Source: Sideroxydans lithotrophicus ES-1 (GTDB lineage: Bacteria; Pseudomonadota; Gammaproteobacteria; Burkholderiales; Gallionellaceae). Taken from it: a stretch of 64,000 bases of DNA. The notes under the pieces were generated by a model. It had not been told where the DNA came from and made no database searches. It saw only the letters and a list, made by a program, of their open reading frames with translations. The position numbers and the translations under genes are program-made. Location of the stretch: contig NC_013959.1 in the NCBI RefSeq assembly GCF_000025705.1, forward strand, positions 2,426,001-2,490,000, given 5' to 3'. Shown one piece after another: positions 9,319 to 18,404 of this stretch. The stretch's first letter is position 1. The number at the start of each line of letters is the position of its first letter.

Positions 9319-12165
9319 ATGGAACTCGCAAAAAGTTTTGACCCGAAAGACATCGAAGCCCGCTGGTATCCCACCTGGGAAAATGCCGGCTACTTCAAGG
9401 CCGGACTCGACGGCTCGAAGAAAGAGAATTTCTGCATCCAGCTACCGCCGCCCAACGTCACCGGCACGCTGCACATGGGCCACGGCTTCAACCAGACGCT
9501 GATGGATGCGCTCACGCGCTACCACCGCATGCGCGGGGACAACACGCTGTGGCAACCGGGCACCGACCACGCCGGCATCGCCACGCAGATCGTGGTCGAA
9601 CGCCAGCTCGACGCACAAGGCAAATCGCGCCACGAACTCGGCCGCGAGAAGTTCATCGAAAAAGTGTGGGAGTGGAAGGAATACTCCGGCAACACCATCA
9701 CCAAGCAGATGCGCCGCCTCGGCACCTCGCCCGACTGGTCGCGCGAACGCTTCACCATGGACGAAGGCCTGTCGCGTTCCGTCACCGAGACCTTCGTGCG
9801 ACTGTTCAACGAAGGCCTGATCTACCGCGGCAAGCGCCTGGTGAACTGGGACCCGAAACTGCACACCGCAGTGAGCGACCTCGAAGTGGTGCAGGAAGAA
9901 GAAGACGGCTTCATGTACCACATCCAGTATCCGCTGGCGGACGGCTCCGGCCATCTGGTGGTCGCCACCACCCGCCCCGAGACCATGTTGGGCGACGTGG
10001 CGGTGATGGTGCATCCCGAGGACGAGCGCTATCGGCACCTCATCGGCAAACAGGTGAAACTGCCGCTGTGCGACCGCACCATTCCCGTCATCGCCGACGA
10101 ATACGTGGACAAGGAGTTCGGCACCGGCGTGGTCAAGGTCACGCCCGCACATGACTTCAACGACTATGCCGTGGGTCAGCGCCACAAGCTGGAAATGATC
10201 TCCATCCTCACGTTGGACGCGAAGATCAACGAGCACGCGCCCAAGCAATATCAAGGCATGGACCGCTTCGCCGCGCGCAAGCAGATCTGCGCCGACCTCG
10301 AAGCCGCCGGCCTGTTCATCAAGGCCGACAAGCACAAACTGAAAGTGCCGCGCGGCGACCGCACCGGCGTGGTGATCGAGCCGATGCTGACCGACCAGTG
10401 GTTCGTCGCCATGAGCAAGGCGGGCCCTGAAGGCAAGAGCATCACCGAGCAGGCGCTGGAATGCGTGAGCTCCGGCGAGATCAGGTTCCACCCCGAGAAC
10501 TGGGTCAACACCTACAACCAGTGGCTCAACAACATCCAGGACTGGTGCATCTCGCGCCAACTGTGGTGGGGCCACCAGATCCCCGCGTGGTACGGCGTGA
10601 ACGGCGAAGTGTTCGTCGCGCGCGACGAAGCCGAAGCGCGCAAGCTCGCAGACAAGGCCGGTTACGCCGGGCAGCTTGATCGCGACAACGACGTGCTCGA
10701 CACCTGGTTCTCTTCCGCGCTGTGGCCGTTCTCCACGCTCGACTGGGAGATGGGTAAACCGTTCGATGCGCAGAACCAGTTCGTGAAGCAATACCTGCCC
10801 TCCTCCGTGCTGGTCACCGGCTTCGACATCATCTTCTTCTGGGTGGCGCGCATGGTGATGATGACCAAACACATCACCGGCAAGATCCCGTTCAGGGATG
10901 TGTATGTGCACGGTCTGATCCGCGATGCGGAAGGCCAGAAGATGTCCAAGTCCAAGGGAAATGTCTTGGATCCCATCGACCTCATCGACGGCATCGACCT
11001 CGACTCGCTGGTAAAGAAGCGCACCACCGGCCTGATGAACCCGAAAGATGCGGAGAAGATCGAGAAGCGTACGCGCAAGGAATTCCCCGAAGGCATCACC
11101 GCCTTCGGCACCGACGCACTACGCTTCACCTTTGCCTCGCTGGCCTCGCCCGGTCGCGACATCAAGTTCGACATGCAGCGCTGCGAGGGTTACCGCAACT
11201 TCTGCAACAAGCTGTGGAACGCCACGCGCTTCGTGCTGATGAACTGCGAAGGCAAGGATGTCGGCCAGAACGAGTCGCTGCCGCTGGAATTCTCCGCCGC
11301 CGACAAGTGGATGATCGGCGAATTGCAGAAGGCCGAGGCCGAGATGGCGGCGCACTTCGCCGACTACCGCTTCGACATGGCTGCGCGTGCGGTGTACGAA
11401 CTGGTGTGGAACACCTACTGCGACTGGTATGTGGAACTCGCGAAAGTTCAACTGGCGTTCCCTCACCCCAACCCTCTCCCGGAGGGAGAGGGGGCAATTG
11501 AGGAAAGCAATCCTTCAATTCTTGCGCAGCAGCGCGGCACCCGCCGCACCCTGGTACGCGTGCTGGAGACCATCCTGCGCCTGGCCCACCCGATCATCCC
11601 GTTCATCACCGAAGAATTGTGGCAATCGGTCGCACCGATGGCGAATGCCAAGGGCGACAGCATCATGCTGCAAGCCTATCCCAAGGCCGACAGCAGCAAG
11701 ATCGACACTGCCGCCATCGCGCAGATCGCGCTGTTGCAGGAACTCGTCACCGCCTGCCGCAGCCTGCGCAGCGAGATGAACCTGTCGCCCGCCGCGCGCG
11801 TGCCGCTGATCGCCGCCGGCGATGCGACGGTGCTGAATGCGCTCGCGCCTTACATCAGCAGCCTCGGCAAGTTGAGCGAAGTGCAGGTGGTCGCCGAATT
11901 GCCGGAAGGCGATGCGCCGGTGTCCATCGTCGGCAACTTCAAGCTGATGCTGAAGGTGGAGATCGACGTGGCGGCGGAACGCGAACGCCTGGACAAGGAG
12001 ATCGCACGCTTGAGCAACGAGATCACCAAGGCACAAGCCAAGCTCGGCAACGAGAGCTTCGTCGCACGCGCCCCGGCGGCAGTGGTGGAACAGGAAAAGA
12101 AACGTCTGGAAGAGTTCGCCGCGACGCTGGTGCAGTTGCAGGCGCAGCGGAAGAAGATCGGCTAA
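9319..12165 (+). CDS. valS: Valyl-tRNA synthetase with a repeat-derived insertion
   Basis: A class I synthetase of 948 residues charging tRNA-Val. [15 protein letters not shown] (HIGH motif at about residues 52-55) and KMSKSKGN (about 541) mark the active site. The CP1 editing domain, anticodon-binding domain and C-terminal coiled coil ([18 protein letters not shown]) are all present. I start at ATG 9319 ([16 protein letters not shown]); a TTG 30 bases upstream is in frame but unsupported. At residues about 713-734 an extra loop reads [11 protein letters not shown], translated from a dispersed palindromic repeat (see 11459-11494). The frame is kept, so the protein is probably functional. Confidence 0.97.
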   Translation: MELAKSFDPKDIEARWYPTWENAGYFKAGLDGSKKENFCIQLPPPNVTGTLHMGHGFNQTLMDALTRYHRMRGDNTLWQPGTDHAGIATQIVVERQLDAQGKSRHELGREKFIEKVWEWKEYSGNTITKQMRRLGTSPDWSRERFTMDEGLSRSVTETFVRLFNEGLIYRGKRLVNWDPKLHTAVSDLEVVQEEEDGFMYHIQYPLADGSGHLVVATTRPETMLGDVAVMVHPEDERYRHLIGKQVKLPLCDRTIPVIADEYVDKEFGTGVVKVTPAHDFNDYAVGQRHKLEMISILTLDAKINEHAPKQYQGMDRFAARKQICADLEAAGLFIKADKHKLKVPRGDRTGVVIEPMLTDQWFVAMSKAGPEGKSITEQALECVSSGEIRFHPENWVNTYNQWLNNIQDWCISRQLWWGHQIPAWYGVNGEVFVARDEAEARKLADKAGYAGQLDRDNDVLDTWFSSALWPFSTLDWEMGKPFDAQNQFVKQYLPSSVLVTGFDIIFFWVARMVMMTKHITGKIPFRDVYVHGLIRDAEGQKMSKSKGNVLDPIDLIDGIDLDSLVKKRTTGLMNPKDAEKIEKRTRKEFPEGITAFGTDALRFTFASLASPGRDIKFDMQRCEGYRNFCNKLWNATRFVLMNCEGKDVGQNESLPLEFSAADKWMIGELQKAEAEMAAHFADYRFDMAARAVYELVWNTYCDWYVELAKVQLAFPHPNPLPEGEGAIEESNPSILAQQRGTRRTLVRVLETILRLAHPIIPFITEELWQSVAPMANAKGDSIMLQAYPKADSSKIDTAAIAQIALLQELVTACRSLRSEMNLSPAARVPLIAAGDATVLNALAPYISSLGKLSEVQVVAELPEGDAPVSIVGNFKLMLKVEIDVAAERERLDKEIARLSNEITKAQAKLGNESFVARAPAAVVEQEKKRLEEFAATLVQLQAQRKKIG
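11459..11494. repeat. Palindromic repeat in frame inside valS
   Basis: The stretch CCCTCACCCCAACCCTCTCC runs into a hairpin CCCTCTCCC-GGA-GGGAGAGGG (11472-11492). It matches the dispersed repeat found four times around the DUF559 remnant at 17.7-18.4 kb. Its reading in the valS frame gives [11 protein letters not shown], a peptide commonly produced when this repeat is translated. It lies in a loop region of the anticodon-binding domain. Confidence 0.85.
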
Positions 12166-12305
12166 ACCACCTTGCCCGCAGGCCAATAGAAACGGCAACC
12201 TTCAGGCATGTAGCCCGAAGACTGCCGATTCCAGGTGACTTTCACGATAAATGCCTGAAGAACGCCTGTTTACAAGGCCTGCAGGGCATCCAGTGTCTTA
12301 CCGCC

Positions 12306-12542
12306 TCAGCGGCGGCGGATCAGGAAGACGAATTCGCCGCCGGCTTCCGTCGACGACAGCAATTCGTTGCCCGTCTTGCTGCAGAAATCCACGAAGTCCT
12401 TGGGCGAGCCCTTGTCCGTCGCCACAACCTTCAGCACCTGTCCCGCACTCATCGCCGACAGCGATTTCTTGGCGCGCAGGATGGGCAGCGGACAGGCCAG
12501 CTGCCTGACATCCAGTTCGGCATCGAAGGCACTTCCGTTCAT
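12306..12542 (-). CDS. TusA-family sulfur carrier protein
   Basis: A 78-residue SirA/TusA-fold protein. LDVRQLACPLPILRAKKSL carries the family CPxP motif with the sulfur-accepting cysteine near residue 16. These proteins take persulfide sulfur from rhodaneses or desulfurases for tRNA thiolation or sulfur oxidation. Start ATG 12542 overlaps the rhodanese stop by 4 bases, so the two proteins are made together, which suggests sulfur passes from the rhodanese to this carrier. Whether it serves tRNA or energy metabolism cannot be told. Confidence 0.9.
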   Translation of the reverse strand: MNGSAFDAELDVRQLACPLPILRAKKSLSAMSAGQVLKVVATDKGSPKDFVDFCSKTGNELLSSTEAGGEFVFLIRRR

Positions 12543-12871
12543 ACGACGATATTCCCGCCGGCATGCGCCCATGCCGTGATGCCGCCCTGCAGGTTGTAGA
12601 CATCGCCCAGCCCTTGTGCCGCAGCGAATGCAGCGGCCTGCGCCGAGCGTCCGCCCATCTGGCAATAGAACACGGTGCTCTTCTTTGCATCCAGATCCTG
12701 CAAGCGCATCGGCAACAGGTGCAACGGCAGACAGATGGCGCCTGCGATGCGGCCGCGCGCGATCTCCGCATCGGTACGCACATCCACCAGCTGCGCGTTG
12801 CCGCTGGCGATCAGGTTCGGCAACTCTGCCACGGTGATGATCTTGAAATCCGCCACTTCTGTCTTCTCCAC
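12539..12871 (-). CDS. Rhodanese-like sulfurtransferase
   Basis: A 110-residue single-domain rhodanese. The substrate-strand motif QLVDVRTDAEIARGRI and the active loop YCQMGGRSAQAA, with the catalytic cysteine near residue 70, are both intact, so it should carry persulfide. There is no signal peptide, so it is cytosolic. It lies 12 bases after the kinase gene and is coupled to tusA by 4 bases, forming a kinase-rhodanese-TusA unit on the minus strand. Confidence 0.9.
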   Translation of the reverse strand: MEKTEVADFKIITVAELPNLIASGNAQLVDVRTDAEIARGRIAGAICLPLHLLPMRLQDLDAKKSTVFYCQMGGRSAQAAAFAAAQGLGDVYNLQGGITAWAHAGGNIVV

Positions 12872-12883
12872 TTTTAATGATTG

Positions 12884-14176
12884 CTATTGTTCATCTGCAT
12901 GATCGCTCAGCAAGCGCGATATGCGCGTGTTCGCCATGGACAACCGCCGGACCAGCGTCCCCAGGAACGCCTCGCTGAACTGGTAGCGGCAGTTCGCCGA
13001 AGCGCGTGACAACACATCCGGATCGACCTCGATCAGCGACACTTCGGTCTTGGATATCACATCGGTCGAGCGCCGCCCTTCCTTGCCGGCAAGGTGCGCC
13101 ATCTCGCCGAAGCAGTCTCCGCGGTGCAGCATGCTCAGCAACCTGCCCTGCTTGACCACGCGCACCGAGCCGGTGACGATGATGTAGAAGTTCACCCCCT
13201 CCTCGCCCTCGTGGACGATGGACTCGTTCTTGGGGATCTTGTGCCATTCGCTGATGCGCAACACCTCCCACAACTCGACGTCGCTGAAGTTCTTGAAGAA
13301 GCTCAGGTCGCGCAAGGTATCGAACTTCTCGGTATCGTATATCTCTTCATGCTGCGGCACGTTGTGGGTGATGAAAGCCACCAGGTCGCGCGCAAATTCC
13401 TCCCAGGTCTGGTAGCGGTGCTGCAGATCCTTGCACATGGCACGCTGCACGATGGCATCCAGTTCCGGCGGTATCTCCGGGCGATAGGTGCTGGGCGGCG
13501 GCGGATCGATGTTCATGATCTGGTAGATCATGCTGTAGCTGTTGGCTGCCTCGAACGGCAGCTTGCCGGTGAGCAGGCGATACATGGTCACGCCCAGCGA
13601 ATAGATGTCGGTCTGGTGCGTGAGCGGTTGCTCCTTGATCTGCTCAGGCGACATATAGGCCGGGGAACCGACCCCGCTCACCTGGGTGCTCTGCTGGTTG
13701 TCGATCACCGCAGCGCCGAAGTCGGAGATCTTGATGTCGCTCTCACCACTGATAAGGATGTTCGCGGGCTTGATGTCGCGGTGGGTCACGCCCTGGGTTT
13801 GCGCATATTCCAGCGCCTTGCAGCATTTGTAGATGATCTCGGCGATACGCCCCAGATCCATCAGGTGATCGACCTCGCCGTATTTCTCCAGCGTTTCGCC
13901 CTCGACGTACTCCATCACCATGTAGTTCACATCGCTGTCCATCACGGCGTCGTAGATCTTCACGATGTGCGGATGCGACAGCTTCCCGGCGAGCGACGCC
14001 TCGGTCAGCAGCAACTTGCGGTGGGCTTTCGAACGCGATGTGTCGTGCAGGATATCCAGATTGAATACTTTGAGCGCAACCTGCTGCTGGCTGAACGGGT
14101 CGAGCGCAAGGTACACGGTGCTGGTCGCGCCGTGCCCCAACTGCCTGACGATCTCGTATTTCCCTACCTTGTCCAT
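12884..14176 (-). CDS. Ser/Thr protein kinase fused to cyclic-nucleotide-binding domain
   Basis: A 430-residue cytosolic protein. Residues 7-270 are a complete Hanks-type kinase: glycine loop LGHGATSTVYLAL, lysine in VALKVF (36), catalytic HRDIKPANI (132-140), DFG at 152-154 and the SPAYMSPEQ activation segment. Residues about 290-400 form a cNMP-binding domain (GEEGVNFYIIVTGSVRVV, GDCFGEMAHLAG). The fusion suggests kinase activity gated by a cyclic nucleotide or similar ligand. No membrane segment is present. Start ATG 14176 (MDKVGKYEIVRQL). It heads the unit with the rhodanese and TusA genes; its target is unknown. Confidence 0.93.
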   Translation of the reverse strand: MDKVGKYEIVRQLGHGATSTVYLALDPFSQQQVALKVFNLDILHDTSRSKAHRKLLLTEASLAGKLSHPHIVKIYDAVMDSDVNYMVMEYVEGETLEKYGEVDHLMDLGRIAEIIYKCCKALEYAQTQGVTHRDIKPANILISGESDIKISDFGAAVIDNQQSTQVSGVGSPAYMSPEQIKEQPLTHQTDIYSLGVTMYRLLTGKLPFEAANSYSMIYQIMNIDPPPPSTYRPEIPPELDAIVQRAMCKDLQHRYQTWEEFARDLVAFITHNVPQHEEIYDTEKFDTLRDLSFFKNFSDVELWEVLRISEWHKIPKNESIVHEGEEGVNFYIIVTGSVRVVKQGRLLSMLHRGDCFGEMAHLAGKEGRRSTDVISKTEVSLIEVDPDVLSRASANCRYQFSEAFLGTLVRRLSMANTRISRLLSDHADEQ

Positions 14177-14301
14177 AAGCCTAAACAAACCTGGAGGCGC
14201 GCATTCTGAGTGTTAGCCGCAGCGATGTCCAGAGCCCGCGCGGCCACAGATGATAACAGCACGCCCGGGAACTTGGCGGAGGCGGTGCTATCATACTGCC
14301 C

Positions 14302-15729
14302 ATGAATAAATCACTACTTTGCGCACTTTTAGCCCTGCCGCTCCTGGCTCGGGCTGACGGCCTTCCGGATCTTGGCGACGCCTCCCAGCAACTCATCTCG
14401 CCGCAGATGGAACATCAGATCGGCGAACAAAGCATGCTGCAGATCCGCTCCAGCAACAGCTATATGGACGATCCCGAGCTCAGCGATTACCTCAACCAGC
14501 TCGGCGGGCGCCTGGTCGCAAACAGTCCGGAACCGGGTGACTCGTTCGTGTTCTTCGCCATCAACGACAATGCCATCAACGCCTTCGCCCTGCCCGGCGG
14601 TTTCGTCGGCGTCAACGCCGGCCTGATCGAGCTGGCACAGACCGAATCGGAACTGGCCTCGGTATTGAGCCATGAGATCGCGCACGTCACGCAGCACCAC
14701 TATGCGCGCATGGTCGCAGGCACGCAGTACGACTCGCTCGCTGCGCTGGCAACGCTTGCCGTGGCCATCCTGGCCGCGCGCAACAGCCCGCAAAGCGCAA
14801 GCGCCGCCATCGTCGGCGCCCAGGCAGGCGCGGTGCAGCACCAGCTGAATTTCACGCGGCAGAACGAGCAGGAAGCAGACCGCATCGGCCTGGGCATCCT
14901 GGAAAAATCCGGCTTCGACACCCGCGCCATGCCGGAATTCTTCGAGCGCATGCAAAAGGCCACACAACTGATGGAAGGCAACACGCCTTCCTATCTGCGC
15001 ACCCACCCGGTCACCGCCGAACGTATCGCCGAAGTCGAGAATCGCGTGGAACATATCCCTTACCATCTCGTACCGGACAGCCTGGAATTCCAGCTGATGC
15101 GCGCGCGGCTGACCGCCTATCAGATGATCCCACAGGAAGCCATCACCTTCTTTGATGCCGCTTTGGGCGCAAAGAAATTCGGCAACCCGGTCGCACACCG
15201 TTACGGGCTGGTACTGGCGTTGTTGCGCAACAACCAGCCGCAACGCGCCAAACAGGAGTTCGCCCTGTTGCACAAGCAGGCACCGCTCAACGCGACGATA
15301 GAGACACTCGGCGGCAAGATCATGCAGCTGGATAAACCCGACAAGGAAGTCATCGCCTACTATCGCACTGCGCTGCAGAACTTCCCCGATCACCACGCAT
15401 TGATCTACGACTATGCCGAGGTGCTGCTGCAGGATCGGCATTACAAGGAAGCGCTCAAGCTGCTCGACGACCAGGTCAACCGCGACGGCAACGATCCGAA
15501 ACTTTACGACCTGGAAGCACGTGCCTATGCTGCGTTGGGCAGGCATCAGGAAGAGCATCACATGCTGGCTTACAACTACATCCTGCATGGCGACCTGCGC
15601 GGCGCGATCGAACAACTGGAACTGGCCAAGCAGGCGGGCAACGACTACTACCAGCTTTCCACCATCGAGACCGAACTGAAGCAGTACCGCGAGATCGCTG
15701 CCGCCTACTACAGCAAGAAAAGGCAATGA
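14302..15729 (+). CDS. bepA: M48 metalloprotease with TPR repeats (BepA/YfgC-like)
   Basis: A 475-residue periplasmic zinc protease. A signal peptide (MNKSLLCALLALPLLARA) precedes the M48 domain, which has HEIAH at 124-128 and the third ligand in NEQEADRIGL. The C-terminal half is TPR-like (ALKLLDDQVNRDGNDPKLYD). In E. coli BepA degrades stalled LptD and BamA substrates, so it belongs to outer-membrane quality control. It stands alone between the divergent kinase gene and the convergent nickel permease. Confidence 0.92.
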   Translation: MNKSLLCALLALPLLARADGLPDLGDASQQLISPQMEHQIGEQSMLQIRSSNSYMDDPELSDYLNQLGGRLVANSPEPGDSFVFFAINDNAINAFALPGGFVGVNAGLIELAQTESELASVLSHEIAHVTQHHYARMVAGTQYDSLAALATLAVAILAARNSPQSASAAIVGAQAGAVQHQLNFTRQNEQEADRIGLGILEKSGFDTRAMPEFFERMQKATQLMEGNTPSYLRTHPVTAERIAEVENRVEHIPYHLVPDSLEFQLMRARLTAYQMIPQEAITFFDAALGAKKFGNPVAHRYGLVLALLRNNQPQRAKQEFALLHKQAPLNATIETLGGKIMQLDKPDKEVIAYYRTALQNFPDHHALIYDYAEVLLQDRHYKEALKLLDDQVNRDGNDPKLYDLEARAYAALGRHQEEHHMLAYNYILHGDLRGAIEQLELAKQAGNDYYQLSTIETELKQYREIAAAYYSKKRQ

Positions 15730-15829
15730 ACCCCGCCCGAGCCTGATGCGGCCAGCAAGCCGATCAGGTTCGCTTTGCCATCAGATTCCCTCGCAACAAT
15801 CTTAATTGGCTGGTTACACGAATCGTTTA

Positions 15830-16645
15830 TCAGGCAGCTGCAGACACTCGTTGTTGCGTGAAACGCGCGAACAGGAAACAGGCTGCGATCACGACGATGA
15901 TGGCAATGCCGATGGACAATCCCCTGCCTTCCTGCCAGGCCGAGACCTCGGGGAAGAATTTGCGCGACAGGCCCAGTGCCGCCACGGTCAGGCTCAGCAG
16001 CGCCACGGCGACACCCATGATGCGCGAAGCGGCACGTGCCGTGGCATCGGCACGGCGCAGCAGGTGGGAAATCCAGAGTCCATTGGCGGCATCGGTCACC
16101 ATCATGCCGGTCATGAAGCAGCCAGCCAGCAACAAAGCATTGGTCGCACCGCCATACTGCGCGGTCATGGTGGAAAACAGGGCGGCCTGCGAGATCGTGT
16201 CGAAAGACAAGGCGAACAAGGCTCCCACCAGCGCGATCAACAACGGATTGCCCGCGCACTTGAGATCGCCCAGCCAGCGCCCCTTGATGCCGACCATGCG
16301 GACGGTCTCATGCGCCGGCGTGGAGAACACGGCATACAGATTGAGGACGCCCAGCAGGAGCAGGAAGAACGCCGACACCCACGCGCCCACATCGTCCAGC
16401 CATGCGGGCACCGAACCCTGCTGAAACAGCACACTGGTTGCCACGGCAACGACGCACACCACGCAGCCATGTCCGAGCGAGAACAGGAAACCGCACAGGC
16501 GCGCCAGCCTGCTGCGGCCTGCGGCTGCGTTGTAGCGCGTCAGACCGTCGATGGTGGCGAGATGGTCGGCATCCATGCCGTGCTTCATGCCCAGCATAAA
16601 AGCCAGTGCGACCAGGGGATAGATACTGCCGTGTATCGTTTCCAT
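15830..16645 (-). CDS. Nickel/cobalt permease, NiCoT (HoxN/NixA) family
   Basis: A 271-residue integral membrane protein with about seven or eight helices. The family signature HX4DH is seen in MKHGMDADHLATIDGL (H22, D27, H28), and a second conserved histidine patch reads FLFSLGHGCVV. I start at ATG 16645 because GGGAG precedes it; two further in-frame ATGs at 16669 and 16681 lack one. It follows hypE by about 29 bases, so it is the last gene of the hyp operon and most likely supplies Ni2+ for hydrogenase maturation. Confidence 0.92.
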   Translation of the reverse strand: METIHGSIYPLVALAFMLGMKHGMDADHLATIDGLTRYNAAAGRSRLARLCGFLFSLGHGCVVCVVAVATSVLFQQGSVPAWLDDVGAWVSAFFLLLLGVLNLYAVFSTPAHETVRMVGIKGRWLGDLKCAGNPLLIALVGALFALSFDTISQAALFSTMTAQYGGATNALLLAGCFMTGMMVTDAANGLWISHLLRRADATARAASRIMGVAVALLSLTVAALGLSRKFFPEVSAWQEGRGLSIGIAIIVVIAACFLFARFTQQRVSAAA

Positions 16646-16674
16646 AACACTCCCAGCATTTTGTGGCATCGTTA

Positions 16675-17724
16675 TCAGCATATCCTGGGTAACTGTTCGC
16701 CCGCCAGCCAGTCCACCACGCGGCGCCCGCCCAGTCTGGTGGTCATCTGCACGAAGCCGTGTGCATCGTCCAGCACTTCGCCGATGATGGATGCCTGTGC
16801 TGCCAGCGGATGTGCGCGCATCGCTTCCAGCAGGCGTTGTGCATCTTCCGGTGCACAGATGGCGATGAGTTTTCCTTCATTGGCCACATACAGCGGATCG
16901 AGGCCGAGGAATTCGCATGCCGCCTCGACCGGCTGGTTCACCACGATGGCGGATTCATGCAGCATCATGCCGACGCCGGACTGTTTGGCGATCTCGTTCA
17001 GCGTGGTCGCCAGACCGCCGCGCGTCGGGTCGCGCAGCACGCGCAGCTTCACGCCGCTGTCCAGCATCGTTTCGATCAGGCCATGCAAAGCGGTCGTATC
17101 CGACACGATGGGCGCGGAGAAGGTCAGCCCTTCGCGCTGCGACAGGATGGCCATGCCATGGTCGCCGATGGTGCCGGACAAAAGAATCTTGTCGCCCGGC
17201 CGCGCCAGGTCGCCGGAGAGATGCACGCCGTCGCGCACCACGCCAACACCGGTGGTGGTGATGAACACGCCATCGCCCTTGCCCTGCTCCACCACCTTGG
17301 TGTCGCCGGTGACGATATGCACTCCCGCTTCGCGCGCGGCCTGCGCCATCGACTCGACGATGCGCTTCAGGTCGGCCAGCGGATAGCCTTCCTCGAGGAT
17401 GAACGATGCCGACAGGTACAGTGGCGTGGCACCCATCACCGCCACGTCGTTGATGGTGCCATGCACCGACAGGCAGCCGATGTCGCCACCGGCAAAGAAC
17501 AGCGGCGACACCACATGGCTGTCCGTCGCCATCACCAGCCGACCGTTCGCCGCCGGCAGCAATGCGCCGTCGTTACCTTGTGCCAGAAATTTGTTATCGA
17601 ATTCTGCCGCGAAGAGTTCGCTGATGAGTTGCGCCATGGCGCGACCGCCCGAGCCATGCGACATGTCGACACGGCCATTTTTGATGTCGAGCGGGCGAGC
17701 GTAGTTGGGTTTGACTGAGTTCAT
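16675..17724 (-). CDS. hypE: Hydrogenase maturation protein HypE
   Basis: A 349-residue PurM-like ATP-dependent dehydratase that turns the carbamoyl group on its C-terminal cysteine into the cyano ligand for the Fe of [NiFe] hydrogenase. It starts with the RVDMSHGSGGRAMAQLI motif and ends exactly in PRIC, the modified cysteine. VVDWLAGEQLPRIC is the usual tail, so the protein is complete. It is separated from hypD by 680 bases that hold a DUF559 remnant and repeats, whereas these two genes are often adjacent. Confidence 0.97.
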   Translation of the reverse strand: MNSVKPNYARPLDIKNGRVDMSHGSGGRAMAQLISELFAAEFDNKFLAQGNDGALLPAANGRLVMATDSHVVSPLFFAGGDIGCLSVHGTINDVAVMGATPLYLSASFILEEGYPLADLKRIVESMAQAAREAGVHIVTGDTKVVEQGKGDGVFITTTGVGVVRDGVHLSGDLARPGDKILLSGTIGDHGMAILSQREGLTFSAPIVSDTTALHGLIETMLDSGVKLRVLRDPTRGGLATTLNEIAKQSGVGMMLHESAIVVNQPVEAACEFLGLDPLYVANEGKLIAICAPEDAQRLLEAMRAHPLAAQASIIGEVLDDAHGFVQMTTRLGGRRVVDWLAGEQLPRIC

Positions 17725-17754
17725 TTCATCTTCTCTTATAGTCGCTTTTTACGT

Positions 17755-17868
17755 CCTTTCCCCGCAAGCGGGGAAAGGGCTGGGGATGATGGGCGGTGCA
17801 CACCTCGACATGTGCCACCACTCAACAACCCTCACCCCTTCCCCTCTCTCGCTTGCGGGAGAGGGGTA
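17755..17868. repeat. Composite palindromic repeat, left copy
   Basis: This holds two hairpins of one family in opposite orientation. The first is CCTTTCCCCGC-AA-GCGGGGAAAGG (17755-17778) with the tail GCTGGGGATGATGGG. The second (17829-17868) is a CCCTCACCCC tail followed by CCCCTCTCTCGC and its complement. The spacer between them (GTGCACACCTCG to ACTCAACAA) resembles the spacer of the right copy at 18271-18384. Both copies measure 114 bases and have the same orientation, so the DUF559 gene lies between direct repeats. Confidence 0.85.
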
Positions 17869-18244
17869 CTGGCGTTTTTTCTTCCGATTCAACCAGGACT
17901 CGATAGATCGCTTCCATCACGGCTTCCGTTTCCGCCAGCATCTGATTATTCCAGAATCTCAACACACTAATTCCTTGTAGCTGTAACCATGCATCACGTT
18001 TTTCATCATATCCAGCCGCCTCTCCATGCTGGCCACCATCAAGCTCGATTCCCAGCTTTTTCTTGTCGCAATAGAAGTCGAGAATGTATCTACCGACCGG
18101 ATGTTGCCGTCAGAATTTCGCTCCCGCGTTACGGCGGTTGCGCAGCAATCTCCACAGCAGCGCTTCCGCGTCCGTCAGTTTGCTCCGCATTTCTCGCGCA
18201 TACGCACGGAGGTCATCGGGCAATCTGGCGGGATGGTGCGGCAT
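17822..18244 (-). pseudogene. DUF559 endonuclease-like gene, broken by a stop codon
   Basis: Reading the minus strand from ATG 18244 gives MPHHPARLPDDLRAYAREMR, then TDAEALLWRLLRNRRNAGAK-F. An in-frame TGA follows at 18110-18112, then RQHPVGRYILDFYCDKKKLG and IELDGGQH onwards. This is a DUF559 (Vsr-like fold) nuclease whose usual KFRRQHPIG reads KF-stop-RQHP, consistent with CGA to TGA. Apart from the stop, the frame stays open to 17822, and its last 20 codons run into the neighbouring repeat. It lies inside the hyp operon in the same direction. It could yield two short fragments but hardly an active enzyme. Confidence 0.88.
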
Positions 18245-18270
18245 TCACTCATCCATGCCTGAAGTAAATT

Positions 18271-18384
18271 CCCCTCGCCCGCAAGCGGGAGAGGGGCTAG
18301 GGGTGAGGGACTGTGCATACCTCGCAAAGTATCTATACTCAACACCCCTCATCCCCAACCCTTCTCCCGCCTGCGGGAGAAGGG
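18271..18384. repeat. Composite palindromic repeat, right copy
   Basis: A hairpin CCCCTCGCCCGC-AA-GCGGGAGAGGGG with tail CTAGGGGTGAGGG (18271-18309) is followed by the spacer GTGCATACCTCG to ACTCAACAC. A reversed hairpin with leading CCCCTCATCCCCAACCC (18345-18384) closes it. It is a direct copy of 17755-17868. It starts 26 bases upstream of the DUF559 start codon and ends 20 bases from the hypD stop. Confidence 0.85.
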
Positions 18385-18404
18385 AGCAAATACACCAACC
18401 ACCC

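Noticed and set aside
17705-17980. Plus-strand coding frame over the repeats
   Set aside because: It runs through the hairpins and antisense to the DUF559 remnant; it has no ribosome site and no family likeness.
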